Counted from the stretch's first letter, positions 16,466 through 26,463 are shown. The stretch is DNA of 64,000 nucleotides from Pedobacter rhizosphaerae (GCF_900111155.1 NZ_FOGG01000017.1:1-64000), one strand, 5' to 3'. Numbers and translations: made by a program. Notes: a model not told the origin generated them from the sequence alone.

Positions 16466-17356
16466 TTAAACTTTTCTGGAAATACCTTTGGTATACCACT
16501 TCCCATCTTCACTATTTAAAAAGTCTGTTGATTCTTCATGATCGGTAGATAAAGAAACGTTCAGCCATGCTTCCATCTCCGCATTGCGCATTTCATTGGC
16601 ATTTTTTAATATCCCAATGGCCTCACTTCCCAATACCAAATGAACTGGGGGGCTGGGATGATTGGCCAAATCGACCATTACTTTTGCCGCTTTATCGGGA
16701 TCGCCAACAGGCACGAAGTTACCACCTTTGAAAAAGTTTACGCGCTGGTTTACCTGCTCATACTCTTCCATTTCTCTGGCATAACTCATAGAATCGCCCG
16801 CCCAATCAGTACGGAAGCCGCCCGGCTCTACACTTGTAATATAAATACCCAAAGGCGCAACCTCTTTTGCCAGGGATTCAGTAAAGCCGCTCAACCCAAA
16901 TTTTGCTGCCTGGTACATGGTTAAACCCGGATTGCCTACACGTCCACCTACCGAACTGATCTGTAAAATACGCCCACCGCCTTGTTTGCGCATATAGGGC
17001 AATACCGCCCGGGTAATCTCTATGGGGGCATATAAATTGGTTTCCAGCTGACGGCGTACCTGCTCCTCTGTGTAAGCTTCGGCTGCGCCAGTAATTCCGA
17101 AACCTGCATTGTTAACCAATACATCAATTTGTCCGAAATGCTTTACCGTTTCGGCTACCGCCTGGTATACCTGCTCATAGTCGGTTACATCTAAAGCTAT
17201 TGGAAATATTTGATCGGGATATTGCTGAACTAAATCATCTAACTGACTAATATTGCGTGCTGTTGCGGCTACCTGATCGCCGTTTGCTAACACTGCTTGT
17301 GTAAGGCTACGTCCTAAACCACGGGCACTGCCTGTTATAAACCATACTTTTTTCAT
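16466..17356 (-). CDS. Short-chain dehydrogenase/reductase (SDR)
   Basis: The 296-aa classical SDR has a Rossmann NAD(P) motif T-G-S-A-R-G-L-G at residues 8-15 and N-N-A-G near residue 86. The catalytic Ser is in I-S-S-V-G-G and the Y-x3-K pair is in Y-Q-A-A-K. The P-G-G-F-R-T-D-W motif near residue 185 is typical of the group that acts on small carbonyl or alcohol substrates. The substrate is unknown. The Ala/Arg in T-A-R at about residue 37 is compatible with NADP preference, an inference only. It is probably co-regulated with the adjacent AraC gene. Confidence 0.92.
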   Translation of the reverse strand: MKKVWFITGSARGLGRSLTQAVLANGDQVAATARNISQLDDLVQQYPDQIFPIALDVTDYEQVYQAVAETVKHFGQIDVLVNNAGFGITGAAEAYTEEQVRRQLETNLYAPIEITRAVLPYMRKQGGGRILQISSVGGRVGNPGLTMYQAAKFGLSGFTESLAKEVAPLGIYITSVEPGGFRTDWAGDSMSYAREMEEYEQVNQRVNFFKGGNFVPVGDPDKAAKVMVDLANHPSPPVHLVLGSEAIGILKNANEMRNAEMEAWLNVSLSTDHEESTDFLNSEDGKWYTKGISRKV

Positions 17357-18137
17357 TGTCTTATCTTTAATAATTACAATACAAAGTTATGGTATGGAAC
17401 AGCCCCTAGCTTTGCTGTAAAGCTCAAAGTTGGTTTGTTGTAAAGCTCGTTATTAGTGATTGGTTCATTAGGCATGAGTTCATTGGGCTGGATGTATAGA
17501 CGCATTGCTACCCTGAGTACGCTTATCCTTAAAAGGGAACTCCCCAAGAACGTGCCAATCATTGCCGTGATACCTTTAAACTCGGTGCAGAGATTTTAGA
17601 ATCAGATTTAACAATCGAAGTAGCAGAGGCGATTAGGGTCGTATTAAATGGGTTGTGGGTTATGAGTTACAGGTTACGGGCCTGGAGGCCTAAACTACCA
17701 TCGCTTATAGTTTCTTACATGGAAGATGTTTTAATGGAAGATGAGCCAAAAAACACCCCCGCTAACACACAACCTTACGTCCCCCTCCTTAAAAAAGCAG
17801 GGGAGTGGCGATCCGCCAACTAGATGGATTAGGTGCCTTAGGTGGTTAAAATGGTTACGGGTTATGAGTTGCGTATTACAAGCTGGAGGCCTAAACTTAC
17901 ATCGCTTATATTTCTTTTGTGTGTTACATGTTGAAAAAAAATGTAATAAACCTTTACCATATAAGACATGAAGCTCATAAAAAAGACCCACCCCCGCTAA
18001 CACAATCACAGAGTTATCTTCCAGTAACTAAACTTTATCTTTCCCATCATCGTTTCAGTTTTCCGCAAAAGTGTAGGCTAGTTAAATTGAATTACTTATA
18101 TTTAACCTAATTCTAACCATCTAATTAGCCCTCAAGC
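17357..18137. repeat. Degenerate repeat-rich intergenic region
   Basis: Two related blocks at about 17650-17730 and 17845-17935 share GGGTTATGAGTT, CTGGAGGCCTAAAC and CATCGCTTATA. Each is followed by a weakened R1-like segment (CCCCCGCTAACACA, and in the first also CCCCTCCTTAAAAAAGCAGGGG at 17780). The short ORFs here in all frames are not supported. 18010-18137 is AT-rich leader of the next gene. Confidence 0.6.
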
Positions 18138-19469
18138 ATGAAAAAGATTTTATTTTTATTACTTCTTAATCTTTTTGTTTTCTACAGTTATTCTCAATCA
18201 CCTCTTCATTGTTTACCAGATTCATCAATAGTGATATCGTTAAATAAAAATGTAGGTTTTGGCCCATCGGGGCAGGTGAGTTCTGCCATAGGCGCAACTC
18301 ATAATAACAGTAAGGAGGAAATAGCACTCTATCCTGTTCTCACTAATATTCCAGCTCTAAAAGATGTACAAATCTTTTTTTTCATTTACAACAAGCCCCA
18401 GCATTATTATCAGAATTATATAGCTGGAAAACTGAGCAAAGATTTGTTATTAGAATGGTATAAAAGAGATAACTTAACCTTATCAGACACATTACTCCTA
18501 TCAAAAAATAGCATGAATACGGGAATTTCTGTTGTGAGTGCAAAAGACTCCACAGGCAAAAAGGTATTTATGGTTGATGCCAATCATAATTATGATCTCT
18601 CTGACGATGTGATAAGAACACTTCCTGATGATGGCTATATTTCTAATATTATGGAGCTTGCCACTAAGATCTCCATAGAATCTTTTTCCAACAATAAGAT
18701 AAAGCAGGAAGATGTTTTGTCACTAATCAGGTTCAGTAGAAGCAGTACCGATAAAATGCCTCTTATATCTTTCGCATTTCCCGAATTTCGTTATGCGCGG
18801 TTTAGCTATAAAGGCAATCAATATCTCATCTGTTCCGATATGTTGGCTCCCACAAAATCTGTTTTCCTATTGCCAGATCTACCCTCGTTTAGTCCGGCAC
18901 CAAAAGAGGCCAGGGTTAACCTAAACCAGTTTATTAAATTAGGCAATGACGACTTCCAGTATGAAAGAGCAGAAGACAACGGACAGCGTGTAATCTTTAA
19001 GAAAAGGGCGAAAAATGAGAAGTCAATGCATGATACTTCCGAAAATCCGTCTTCACAGGCCGGATACTTTGCTCCCGAAATCAAGGGGCTAAACTTGATT
19101 GATGGAAAGGATATTAGCCTAAATGGCTTGAAAGGAAAATATGTATTTATTGATTTTTGGAGTACAAGTTGTGGGCCATGTATTGCAGATTTCCCAAATC
19201 TGGTTAAACTTTACAACAGTTACGATAAAAATAAGATAGAGTTTATTGGCATGGCAGATGAGCGGCAAAATGGAAAAGTATCTGAGTTATTGAGCAGACA
19301 CAAAATTACATGGCCAACTTTGATTTCCAATAAACAAACCACATTTTCCAAGGGATACAACATCTTTTCTTATCCAAGTTCTTTTCTGATTGCCCCAGAC
19401 GGGCGCATTGTTAAACTGGATCTTAGAAGCGAGGAGTTAAAAAATGTCCTCAATGCCTTATTGAAATAA
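18138..19469 (+). CDS. Exported TlpA/thioredoxin-like protein with large N-terminal domain
   Basis: The 443-aa product has a signal peptide (M-K-K-I-L-F-L-L-L-L-N-L-F-V-F-Y-S-Y-S-Q). An N-terminal region of about 300 residues is unrecognised. A C-terminal TlpA/ResA-type thioredoxin domain follows, with the active site W-S-T-S-C-G-P-C near residues 339-346 and the cis-Pro loop S-Y-P-S-S-F-L-I-A-P-D-G-R-I. Such proteins act in the periplasm as disulfide reductases, for example in cytochrome c maturation or antioxidant roles. Bacteroidota carry many paralogues with variable N-terminal domains, and the partner here is unknown. A small membrane-protein gene follows on the same strand. Confidence 0.88.
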   Translation: MKKILFLLLLNLFVFYSYSQSPLHCLPDSSIVISLNKNVGFGPSGQVSSAIGATHNNSKEEIALYPVLTNIPALKDVQIFFFIYNKPQHYYQNYIAGKLSKDLLLEWYKRDNLTLSDTLLLSKNSMNTGISVVSAKDSTGKKVFMVDANHNYDLSDDVIRTLPDDGYISNIMELATKISIESFSNNKIKQEDVLSLIRFSRSSTDKMPLISFAFPEFRYARFSYKGNQYLICSDMLAPTKSVFLLPDLPSFSPAPKEARVNLNQFIKLGNDDFQYERAEDNGQRVIFKKRAKNEKSMHDTSENPSSQAGYFAPEIKGLNLIDGKDISLNGLKGKYVFIDFWSTSCGPCIADFPNLVKLYNSYDKNKIEFIGMADERQNGKVSELLSRHKITWPTLISNKQTTFSKGYNIFSYPSSFLIAPDGRIVKLDLRSEELKNVLNALLK

Positions 19470-19512
19470 CCTGGTACATTCGCCAAAATCCCGCTATTGC
19501 AAATTTTTATTG

Positions 19513-19737
19513 ATGGAAAAAGCATTAAATTTTCTTGGAATTATCTTTAGTATTTGGTTTCTGCTTACCGCTTGGGTATGGACTTACAATGCAGCACTGT
19601 TTATCTCTTACCCTATTGGAATAATTGCCCTGTTGATTTTAATATTTTCATCATCCCGCTGGGGTAAAAAGGTAATTAAAACTATCTTATTGATTGGTTT
19701 CATCGCTTCAACCGCAGCCTTATTTTTATACAAATAG
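19513..19737 (+). CDS. Small three-TM hypothetical protein
   Basis: The frame can begin at a TTG (19510), but the ATG at 19513 gives 74 aa and is preferred. The product is almost entirely hydrophobic, with three transmembrane-like segments (about residues 6-24, 27-45 and 53-72). A short basic loop (S-S-S-R-W-G-K-K-V-I-K) lies between the last two. No family is recognised. It lies 40 bp after the thioredoxin-like gene and may share its transcript. Confidence 0.6.
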   Translation: MEKALNFLGIIFSIWFLLTAWVWTYNAALFISYPIGIIALLILIFSSSRWGKKVIKTILLIGFIASTAALFLYK

Positions 19738-19830
19738 ATATGATTAGGATCTAAAAAACCTTCTTCATAACCTCATATCATTTTTAATTGACAGTTTTTT
19801 TAAAAATAAATCCAAACCCAGGTAGGTAAA

Positions 19831-20032
19831 TGCTAAATCGCTGGTTAGCAAATCGTTTTACCAGTTAAAGAAGAGCTTCACCATCAATTTCATGTTCAAA
19901 AAAAATGAACGTTGTAAAAGGAATCATACTGTATTTAAATTAATACTTAAACGTAAAATAACGCTTAAAAATTTATTCTTGTTGTTATTACAATAAATAC
20001 GTAACATTGAATTGATAAATCGTTTTATCAAT
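19831..20032. promoter_or_regulatory. CG-centred inverted repeats upstream of second susC gene
   Basis: ATTGATAAA-TCGT-TTTATCAAT (20011-20032) is a perfect 9-bp-arm inverted repeat. A related site at 19846-19863 shares the core AAATCGTTTTA followed by pyrimidine-CA. Next to it, 19831-19850 holds TGCTAA-N8-TTAGCA. Together they look like operator sites for a dimeric regulator of the susC/susD pair that starts at 20250. No regulator gene is adjacent. Confidence 0.55.
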
Positions 20033-20249
20033 AACCAAATATAAATATTGAGCCAGGTTATCCTGAGTGTTTTTGCGTTTTGATCTGTCTGTGTAATTGA
20101 TATAAGTTGTACTGAATTTAATTACATGTGTATAGGGGGCAGCTCCTTTCCGCAAAAATTAACATCCCCTCAATCATTGTGTTTGAATATTGCCTACAGC
20201 GCCTTATCCATTAAACACCATTAACTAACCATTTACTAAACCTAAACCT

Positions 20250-23200
20250 ATGAAAATCAATCTACTCAAGATTTCAGGGCTCTCTGCGCTTTTTTTGCTC
20301 AGCCACCCTGCCTTTTCAAAGCACCTTCGAGCCGAAAATCCAAGCGGATTTTCATTCATTGAGCCACAAGCTGTGCAGGTCAAAAGCCGAAAAACAGTTA
20401 CCGGAACAGTGCTCGATGAAAAAAACATGCCCATCCCCGGTGTCGGGATAAAAAACCTAAGTTCGGGCAAAACGACTGTAAGCAACGAGTCCGGAAAATT
20501 TAGCATTGAAGCCGATGCAAACCAGGTTATCCGTTTCTCTTATATCGGTTACCAAAACAAAGACATTACCGTTGGCAATGACAACAATATCAGCGTTAAA
20601 ATGGTTCCAGCAGAAGCCAACAAACTGGAAGAGGTGGTTGTAATTGGATACGGAAGTGTTAAGAAAAGCGACCTGACGGGTTCTGTAGGTGTGGTAAAGG
20701 CCAGCGAACTTCAGGAACGGCCTTCTTCATCACTCAACCAGGCATTGGCGGGTAGAATTTCCGGAGTTCAGGTGAACACCAATTCAGGTCGGCCGGGTGG
20801 TCAAACCAATATCAAAATCAGGGGCTTCAGTTCCATCAACACCAGTAACAATCCGCTGTATGTAGTAGACGGTGTGGCTCTACCTGTAGGTTCTCAAACC
20901 CAGAATAGTAATGCCATAGATTATATCAATCCCAGCGACATTGCTTCTGTAGAGGTTTTAAAAGACGCTTCATCTACAGCCATATACGGTGCAAGGGGTG
21001 CTAATGGGGTAATTCTCATCACCACTAAAAAAGGAACTGCGAATGCTCAGCGCATCAGCTATGACGCTGATTTTGGGGTAAATACGCTTGCGGCGCATCA
21101 TGTTAAAATGCTCGATGCCTATGAATATGTAAAGGTTCAGGATCTGGCCTATGAAAACATTAAGGTATATGATCCGGTAGGCTGGGCAGCAGGAAATTAC
21201 GCTTCTACACCTGTACCTAAAGCCGCCAGAATTGCCTTACCTCAATTTTTCGACGCAAGTGGAAATCCTCTTTATAATACCGACTGGCTAAAGGAATCAA
21301 CCCAAAATAAGCTCTCGCAAAATCACCAGCTTGGTTTTACGGGCGGCAATGAAAATAGTACCTATGGTGTATTTGCCGGCTATCGCGATGACCAGGGGCT
21401 CTTATTGAACTCTTATTTAAAACGCTATTCTGGCAGGTTCAATTTTGACAGTAAAATTAAACCCTGGTTAAAAGTGGGAGGAAATCTAAGCTATAACAAC
21501 CAGGAAGAGAATATTGTAGATCAGGGTACTGGCGGACTTAATTCTGTTAGGATGATCACAGAGGCTTTTCCCTTTCTTCCAATCAAAATGGCTGACGGGA
21601 AATGGGGCGATAACAAGCTGATTCCCTGGGCAGAAGGCGGCTCCAATCCGGTTCATATCCTAACCGATCAAAAGTATGGCATGATTACCCAAACTTCCCT
21701 TGGAAGCATTTATTCTACCATAACCTTTAGCAAAGACCTTGAATTCCGCACACAGTTAGGTGCCAACATTGTGAGTCGCAATATCAACGAATATAATGCG
21801 AAGCAACTATACGGAATTTCTGATGGACAAAATGGAACGGCCAATGTAACCAACGACAGGGAAACGTTCTGGTCGCTGGAGAACTACCTGACCTATAACA
21901 AACGTTTTGCCGAATCTCACGCCATTAATGCCTTACTCGGTATTTCCTGGCAGGCAACCAATTTTTTCAGCAACACCAGTCATGCAGAGAACTTTGTGAC
22001 CGATTTTTATGGCAACAACAACATGGGATCGGGCAGTAAGTCTATTACCACAGGCTCGAGCAGAAACCGTTCGGCATTTAATTCTTATTTCGGCAGGTTA
22101 AACTATGCCTTTAAAGACAAATACCTGGTAACCTTTACGGGAAGGGTAGACGGCTCGTCTAAATTTGGGGAGAACCATAAATTTGCCTTTTTCCCTTCTG
22201 CCGCCCTGGCCTGGAAAGCATCTGATGAGGAATTCTTAAAAGGTAATAAAACCATCTCCAATTTAAAGTTCAGAACCAGTTATGGCTTGAGTGGAAATTC
22301 AGAGCTTCCTGCTTACCAGTCGCTTTCTACACTGGTTAATAATTCGGCCATTATCAACGATAGCCGGGTAACGGGTATAGGTATAGGCAGGCTCGCTAAC
22401 CCTGATCTCGTTTGGGAAAAGACTGCACAGTACGATGCCGGGCTGGAACTGGGCTTGTTTAATAACCGCATCAACTTGGAAGCCGATTTATATTACAGAA
22501 AAACAACCGATATGCTCCTGGATGCACCAGTACCGCGCACAACAGGATATGCTGTGATCAGAAAAAACATTGGTTCTATGCAAAACAAAGGTATCGACCT
22601 CGGTATCAACACGGTGAATATCCAAACGGATAATTTCACCTGGAAAACCGCATTCAATATCTCACTGAACCGAAACAAGGTATTAGCCCTGGCTACGCCT
22701 GATGATATTTTCGGGGTAGGTAATCCGAACTTTACCAACCAAACCGGTATCATTAGGGTTGGCGAACCAGTAGGATCTTTCTGGGGCCTTGTGCGCTTGG
22801 GTACCTGGAGTGAAGCTGAACGCGCAGAAGCAGCTAAATACGTGAGCTACCGCGGGGGTAAAACCTTGCTTCCTGGTGATATTAAGTACCTGGATGTGAA
22901 TGGCGATAAGGCCATTACCGATGCCGACCGCCAGATTATCGGAAACGGAACACCTAAAGGCTGGGGGTCATTTTCCAACTCCTTCCGTTATAAAAACCTA
23001 GACTTAATTGTAGAACTACAATATTCTTATGGAAATGATGTGCTAAACATGACGCATCACTCGGGTGAGGACAGACAAGTACAGGCCAATAGCTTTGCCA
23101 GTGTGCTCAATGCCTGGACACCTCAAAACCAGGATACACCGGTAGCTGCAATCAGAGATCAATCTGCCGGATATGTAACCAATGTGGATACCCATTGGGT

Positions 23201-23450
23201 AGAGGATGGCTCATTTATTCGGGGTAAAAACCTCTTGTTGGGCTATAACTTCAATAAAACCCTTGTTGAAAAATTACGCTTAAACAGGCTTCGTTTGTAT
23301 GCCTCCGTGCAGAACTTTTTCCTGGCTACCAAGTACACAGGTAATGATCCGGAAGTAACCACTTACGGCAATGCATTTGCACAGGGCCAAACATTTTTCG
23401 ATTATCCAAAGCCAACAACTTTTACGGTAGGCTTAAATATTGGATTATAA
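20250..23450 (+). CDS. SusC/RagA-family TonB-dependent receptor
   Basis: The 1066-aa product has a signal peptide (residues 1-23, ending H-P-A-F-S). The carboxypeptidase-like domain (about 48-118) has V-T-G-T-V-L-D-E...I-P-G-V-G. Next come a TonB-box-like E-E-V-V-V-I-G-Y-G and the plug, with Y-V-V-D-G-V and V-L-K-D-A-S-S-T-A-I-Y-G-A-R-G-A-N-G-V-I-L-I-T-T-K. The barrel ends in T-V-G-L-N-I-G-L. Together with the SusD partner 23 bp downstream it forms an uptake complex of unknown substrate. No enzyme is linked, so the ligand cannot be inferred. The long upstream region carries likely operators. Confidence 0.95.
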   Translation: MKINLLKISGLSALFLLSHPAFSKHLRAENPSGFSFIEPQAVQVKSRKTVTGTVLDEKNMPIPGVGIKNLSSGKTTVSNESGKFSIEADANQVIRFSYIGYQNKDITVGNDNNISVKMVPAEANKLEEVVVIGYGSVKKSDLTGSVGVVKASELQERPSSSLNQALAGRISGVQVNTNSGRPGGQTNIKIRGFSSINTSNNPLYVVDGVALPVGSQTQNSNAIDYINPSDIASVEVLKDASSTAIYGARGANGVILITTKKGTANAQRISYDADFGVNTLAAHHVKMLDAYEYVKVQDLAYENIKVYDPVGWAAGNYASTPVPKAARIALPQFFDASGNPLYNTDWLKESTQNKLSQNHQLGFTGGNENSTYGVFAGYRDDQGLLLNSYLKRYSGRFNFDSKIKPWLKVGGNLSYNNQEENIVDQGTGGLNSVRMITEAFPFLPIKMADGKWGDNKLIPWAEGGSNPVHILTDQKYGMITQTSLGSIYSTITFSKDLEFRTQLGANIVSRNINEYNAKQLYGISDGQNGTANVTNDRETFWSLENYLTYNKRFAESHAINALLGISWQATNFFSNTSHAENFVTDFYGNNNMGSGSKSITTGSSRNRSAFNSYFGRLNYAFKDKYLVTFTGRVDGSSKFGENHKFAFFPSAALAWKASDEEFLKGNKTISNLKFRTSYGLSGNSELPAYQSLSTLVNNSAIINDSRVTGIGIGRLANPDLVWEKTAQYDAGLELGLFNNRINLEADLYYRKTTDMLLDAPVPRTTGYAVIRKNIGSMQNKGIDLGINTVNIQTDNFTWKTAFNISLNRNKVLALATPDDIFGVGNPNFTNQTGIIRVGEPVGSFWGLVRLGTWSEAERAEAAKYVSYRGGKTLLPGDIKYLDVNGDKAITDADRQIIGNGTPKGWGSFSNSFRYKNLDLIVELQYSYGNDVLNMTHHSGEDRQVQANSFASVLNAWTPQNQDTPVAAIRDQSAGYVTNVDTHWVEDGSFIRGKNLLLGYNFNKTLVEKLRLNRLRLYASVQNFFLATKYTGNDPEVTTYGNAFAQGQTFFDYPKPTTFTVGLNIGL

Positions 23451-23473
23451 ACATTAACTAGAAAGGATATCAT

Positions 23474-25030
23474 ATGAAAATCAATATAAAAAATCTCGTT
23501 GCACTGCTTTTATTGGGCGGAACCATAATAGGAAACTCGGGATGTAAGAAATTTTTGGAAGAGACAGATCCAACCAACCTATCGCCAAGCAGCTTTTATA
23601 CCTTACCCGAACATGCCGAAGCTGGTATTGCTGCTGTTTATGCTGAAATCCGATTTATTGGCAACGGAGCAGGTATTTACTCCAATAACTGGCAGATGCT
23701 GGATGCGCCAACCGGTATACAATCTACTGAAACGGCACAAAACTCCGATTTGAATAACCTTTATTCGCTGATTTATGACGGCACCAATTTGCATGTGAAC
23801 CAGAACTGGAGCGGATTTTACAAGGTCATTGCACAAGCCAATCTGGTATTGGATAAAACTCCGGGCATCAGCCCGATGGATAATGCACAGAAAAAGCGCA
23901 TTCTGGGTGAGGCTGCTTTTGTGAGGGCCTGGGCCTATTTTTATCTGGTACGCTTGTGGGGCGATGTGCCCTTAATTGTAAAGCCGATTACGAGTGCTAA
24001 CGATCCTAATTTTGCTCCTGCAAGAACACCACAGGCGGATGTATATAACCAGATTGTTGCTGACCTTACTGCTGCTGAAGCCGCAGGCCTACCTTTTATG
24101 GATGCGAGTGGCAGGGTTTCTACTGCGGCCATCAAATCAGAATTGGCTAAAGTATACCTTACCATGGCAGGACAGCCACTTAACAAAGGTGCCGCTTACT
24201 ATAAATTAGCTGCCGACAAAGCGAAAGAAGTAATCGACTATTCGACAGCAAACCCTGCTACACTTGGATTATTCCCTTCGTATGCGGCATTGCATGATGC
24301 CAAAAACGACAATAAGGTAGAGCACCTGTTTGGTATTCAGTATAATGATGCCGCAGGAGCGGGAAACCCTTTGCAATCAACCTACCTACCCTTACACCAA
24401 CCTTTAGTATCTAAAATTGATGGAATTGGAACAGCTATTCCAACAGGAGATTTTTATGCTTCATACGAGGCGAATGATTTGAGGGCAAAAAACAGAGAAG
24501 GTTATTTCTTTACCGATTATTATACTGACGGATTTAAAATGCCACTGGTTAATCGCGGTAAACCTTATATTTTTAAACATTTCGATTTGATTGCCAACGG
24601 TACATTAGGTGTTGAAGGTACCAGCCGCAGCGATCTGAATATTCCACAAATCCGCTTTGCAGAAACCTTGCTCATTTATGCTGAGGCTCAGAACCGGGCG
24701 GACGGGGCAGCAAATACAGCAGCATATGCTGCGGTAAACGCGGTTAGAAAAAGGGCACAACTTTTAGAGCTTGCCGGCCTGAATCAAACACAGTTTGAAG
24801 AAGCGGTTTGGAGAGAACGCTGGCATGAGCTGTGTTACGAAGGTATTATCTGGTTTGATATGGTTCGCTTGCGCAAAGTTTACAATGAAAGCACCAATGG
24901 GTTCGATAATTTTGTTGGGCACATCAATAAGAGTGTAAATCAGCCCCTGCAATCTAAAAACCTGCTTTTTCCAATTCCTACCCCAGAAATTAAAAATAAC
25001 CCGAAGCTAACGCAAAACCCGGGTTATTGA
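23474..25030 (+). CDS. SusD/RagB-family outer-membrane lipoprotein
   Basis: The 518-aa product has a lipoprotein signal with N-S-G-C (Cys about residue 24). It has the usual SusD blocks: E-E-T-D-P-T-N-L-S near the start, the helical core G-E-A-A-F-V-R-A-W-A-Y-F-Y-L-V-R-L-W-G-D-V-P-L, I-R-F-A-E-T-L-L-I-Y-A-E-A-Q-N-R, W-R-E-R-W-H-E-L-C-Y-E-G-I-I-W-F-D-M-V-R and the final L-T-Q-N-P-G-Y. It is the substrate-binding partner of the preceding SusC. A rho-independent terminator follows 30 bp after the stop, so this pair is a two-gene unit. Confidence 0.95.
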   Translation: MKINIKNLVALLLLGGTIIGNSGCKKFLEETDPTNLSPSSFYTLPEHAEAGIAAVYAEIRFIGNGAGIYSNNWQMLDAPTGIQSTETAQNSDLNNLYSLIYDGTNLHVNQNWSGFYKVIAQANLVLDKTPGISPMDNAQKKRILGEAAFVRAWAYFYLVRLWGDVPLIVKPITSANDPNFAPARTPQADVYNQIVADLTAAEAAGLPFMDASGRVSTAAIKSELAKVYLTMAGQPLNKGAAYYKLAADKAKEVIDYSTANPATLGLFPSYAALHDAKNDNKVEHLFGIQYNDAAGAGNPLQSTYLPLHQPLVSKIDGIGTAIPTGDFYASYEANDLRAKNREGYFFTDYYTDGFKMPLVNRGKPYIFKHFDLIANGTLGVEGTSRSDLNIPQIRFAETLLIYAEAQNRADGAANTAAYAAVNAVRKRAQLLELAGLNQTQFEEAVWRERWHELCYEGIIWFDMVRLRKVYNESTNGFDNFVGHINKSVNQPLQSKNLLFPIPTPEIKNNPKLTQNPGY

Positions 25031-25060
25031 AAAACATAAGTTAGTTTGTTAGTTTGGTGA

Positions 25061-25088
25061 GGGTGTCCGAGTTTGGGCACCCTTTTTT
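25061..25088 (+). terminator. Rho-independent terminator after second susD
   Basis: GGGTGTCC-GAGTTT-GGGCACCC forms an 8-bp stem with one G-U pair and is followed by TTTTTT. It gives a clear end to the susC/susD transcript. Confidence 0.85.
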
Positions 25089-25100
25089 ACGTCCCCCCCT

Positions 25101-25399
25101 GGTCCGTGACACATGGAACAGTTTGTGTGTTTTTAACTCCAAATGAATTTAGGCATATTGCCCCGGTAACCCACACCCATTTAACCACAAAGTACGCAGA
25201 GGGAAAGGCGCAGAGGACACAAAGCCAGTTGTCTATTCCCCTGGTCCGTGACACACGGAACAGTTTGTGTGTTTTTAACCGCAAATGAATTTAGTCACAT
25301 TGCCCCCGTAACCCACAACCCATTTAACCACAAAGTACGCAGAGGGAAGGCGCAGAGGACACAAAGCCAGTTGTCTATTCCCCGGTCCGTGGCGCACGG
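25101..25399 (+). repeat. Tandem 141-142-bp repeat beginning GGTCCGTGACACA
   Basis: Units start at 25101, 25243 and 25384. Each begins GGTCCGTGACACACGGAACA, a near palindrome, and continues through TTTGTGTGTTTTTAAC and AACCACAAAGTACGCAGAG. The third unit is interrupted after its palindrome by the MITE-like element. A diverged version of the same palindrome occurs at about 25653. Confidence 0.85.
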
Positions 25400-25569
25400 A
25401 ATGCTATGAACTTAAGGAGAAAACAAAAATGGATTGTCATCCTGAGCCTGTCGAAGGGTAATCCATTTTAGTTTTGTCCTTATTAAGAAGGTCTTCGACT
25501 ACTTGTCCCGATTTCACATCGGGAGGCTCAGACAGACAGGGTTTAGCTTAAGTTAATAACATTGGTGAC
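25400..25569 (-). mobile_element. MITE-like element, copy 2 (inverted)
   Basis: This is the same element as at 13662 and 52611, in the opposite orientation. The left end is ATGCTATGAACTTAAGGAG and the right end is CTTAAGTTAATAACATTGG. The interior holds CCTGAGCCTGTCGAAGGG and TAAGAAGGTCTTCGACTAC. It appears to have landed inside a GGTCCGTG repeat, because the sequence after it (GACATACGGAACAGTT) continues that repeat. Confidence 0.7.
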
Positions 25570-25698
25570 ATACGGAACAGTTATAAAATCCAAAGAGCTT
25601 AGGCACTTTAACCTATAACACGCGACACACAACCCATAACCCTCCCCCGGTCCTTGGCGAACGGAACAGTTGTAACGCAGGGAACAGGAGGAAATCAA

Positions 25699-26463
25699 CT
25701 ACGCAATATTCTCTAAATACCGTAGTACCTCTTCTTTTTTTCTGCTGGATACGAGAATACTTTCTTTGTTTTCCATTTGCAGGTAACCTTCCCGGTAATA
25801 CTTTTTCACGTATTTAAAATTGACCAAAAAAGACTGATGACACCTGAGGAAACCAAAGGGTGTAAGCAAACTTTCGTACTCTTTCAAGCCTTTAGAAACC
25901 AGAATTTCACTTCCATTATTTAAGTAAAACGTGGTATAGCCCTTATCACTTTTGCAGTACAGGATATCTTCAATTGCTACCACTTCTATATATTCCAGGC
26001 TCTTTAAAGCAATCCTTTTAGCTGCCGCTACACCCTGAGCAAGATAGTGTTCTTTAGCAATGGCGAGTTGTTGCTGCCCTAAAATTTCCTGTTCGCGGTG
26101 ATGGTAGCATTTATTTAAATGGGCCGTTAGTGATACCTCATCAATAGGCTTAAGTAAATAGCCAAAGGCACCTAGATTAAGTGCCTGAATAGCGTATTGA
26201 TCATACGCTGTCAGAAAAATAACCTGAAAGTCAGTAGCCCCGATCTGATCAAACAGCTGGAAACTATCGCCATCCTTCAGCCGGATATCGGCCAAAATAA
26301 TATCTGGTTTTAGGGCCGGTATTTCCTGCTTAGCCACTACAATTTCAGCGGCAGAGCCTACTATTTCCAGATATTCTATTTTTTTTACAATCTGTAAGAT
26401 ATGTTGTAAAATCCGGATTTCGTCTTCTAAAATATAAAGCTTCATAGGCTTTTGATTAATCAT
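25699..26463 (-). CDS. LytTR-family response regulator
   Basis: The 254-aa product has an N-terminal receiver domain with acidic pocket E13-D14 and phospho-acceptor Asp59 in A-D-I-R-L-K-D-G-D. A C-terminal LytTR DNA-binding domain follows (about 150-254) with L-E-Y-I-E-V-V-A-I-E-D-I-L-Y-C-K-S-D-K-G-Y and F-L-R-C-H-Q-S-F-L-V-N. It overlaps the stop of the sensor kinase gene by 8 bp. An internal ATG (M-K-L-Y-I-L-E-D-E) is the more usual family start and would leave a short gap instead. LytTR regulators bind paired direct repeats, but targets are unknown here. Confidence 0.93.
   Translation of the reverse strand: MINQKPMKLYILEDEIRILQHILQIVKKIEYLEIVGSAAEIVVAKQEIPALKPDIILADIRLKDGDSFQLFDQIGATDFQVIFLTAYDQYAIQALNLGAFGYLLKPIDEVSLTAHLNKCYHHREQEILGQQQLAIAKEHYLAQGVAAAKRIALKSLEYIEVVAIEDILYCKSDKGYTTFYLNNGSEILVSKGLKEYESLLTPFGFLRCHQSFLVNFKYVKKYYREGYLQMENKESILVSSRKKEEVLRYLENIA

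Noticed and set aside
17374-17562. 62-aa minus-strand ORF upstream of the SDR gene
   Set aside because: No domain or signal, and the sequence lies in a decayed repeat region.
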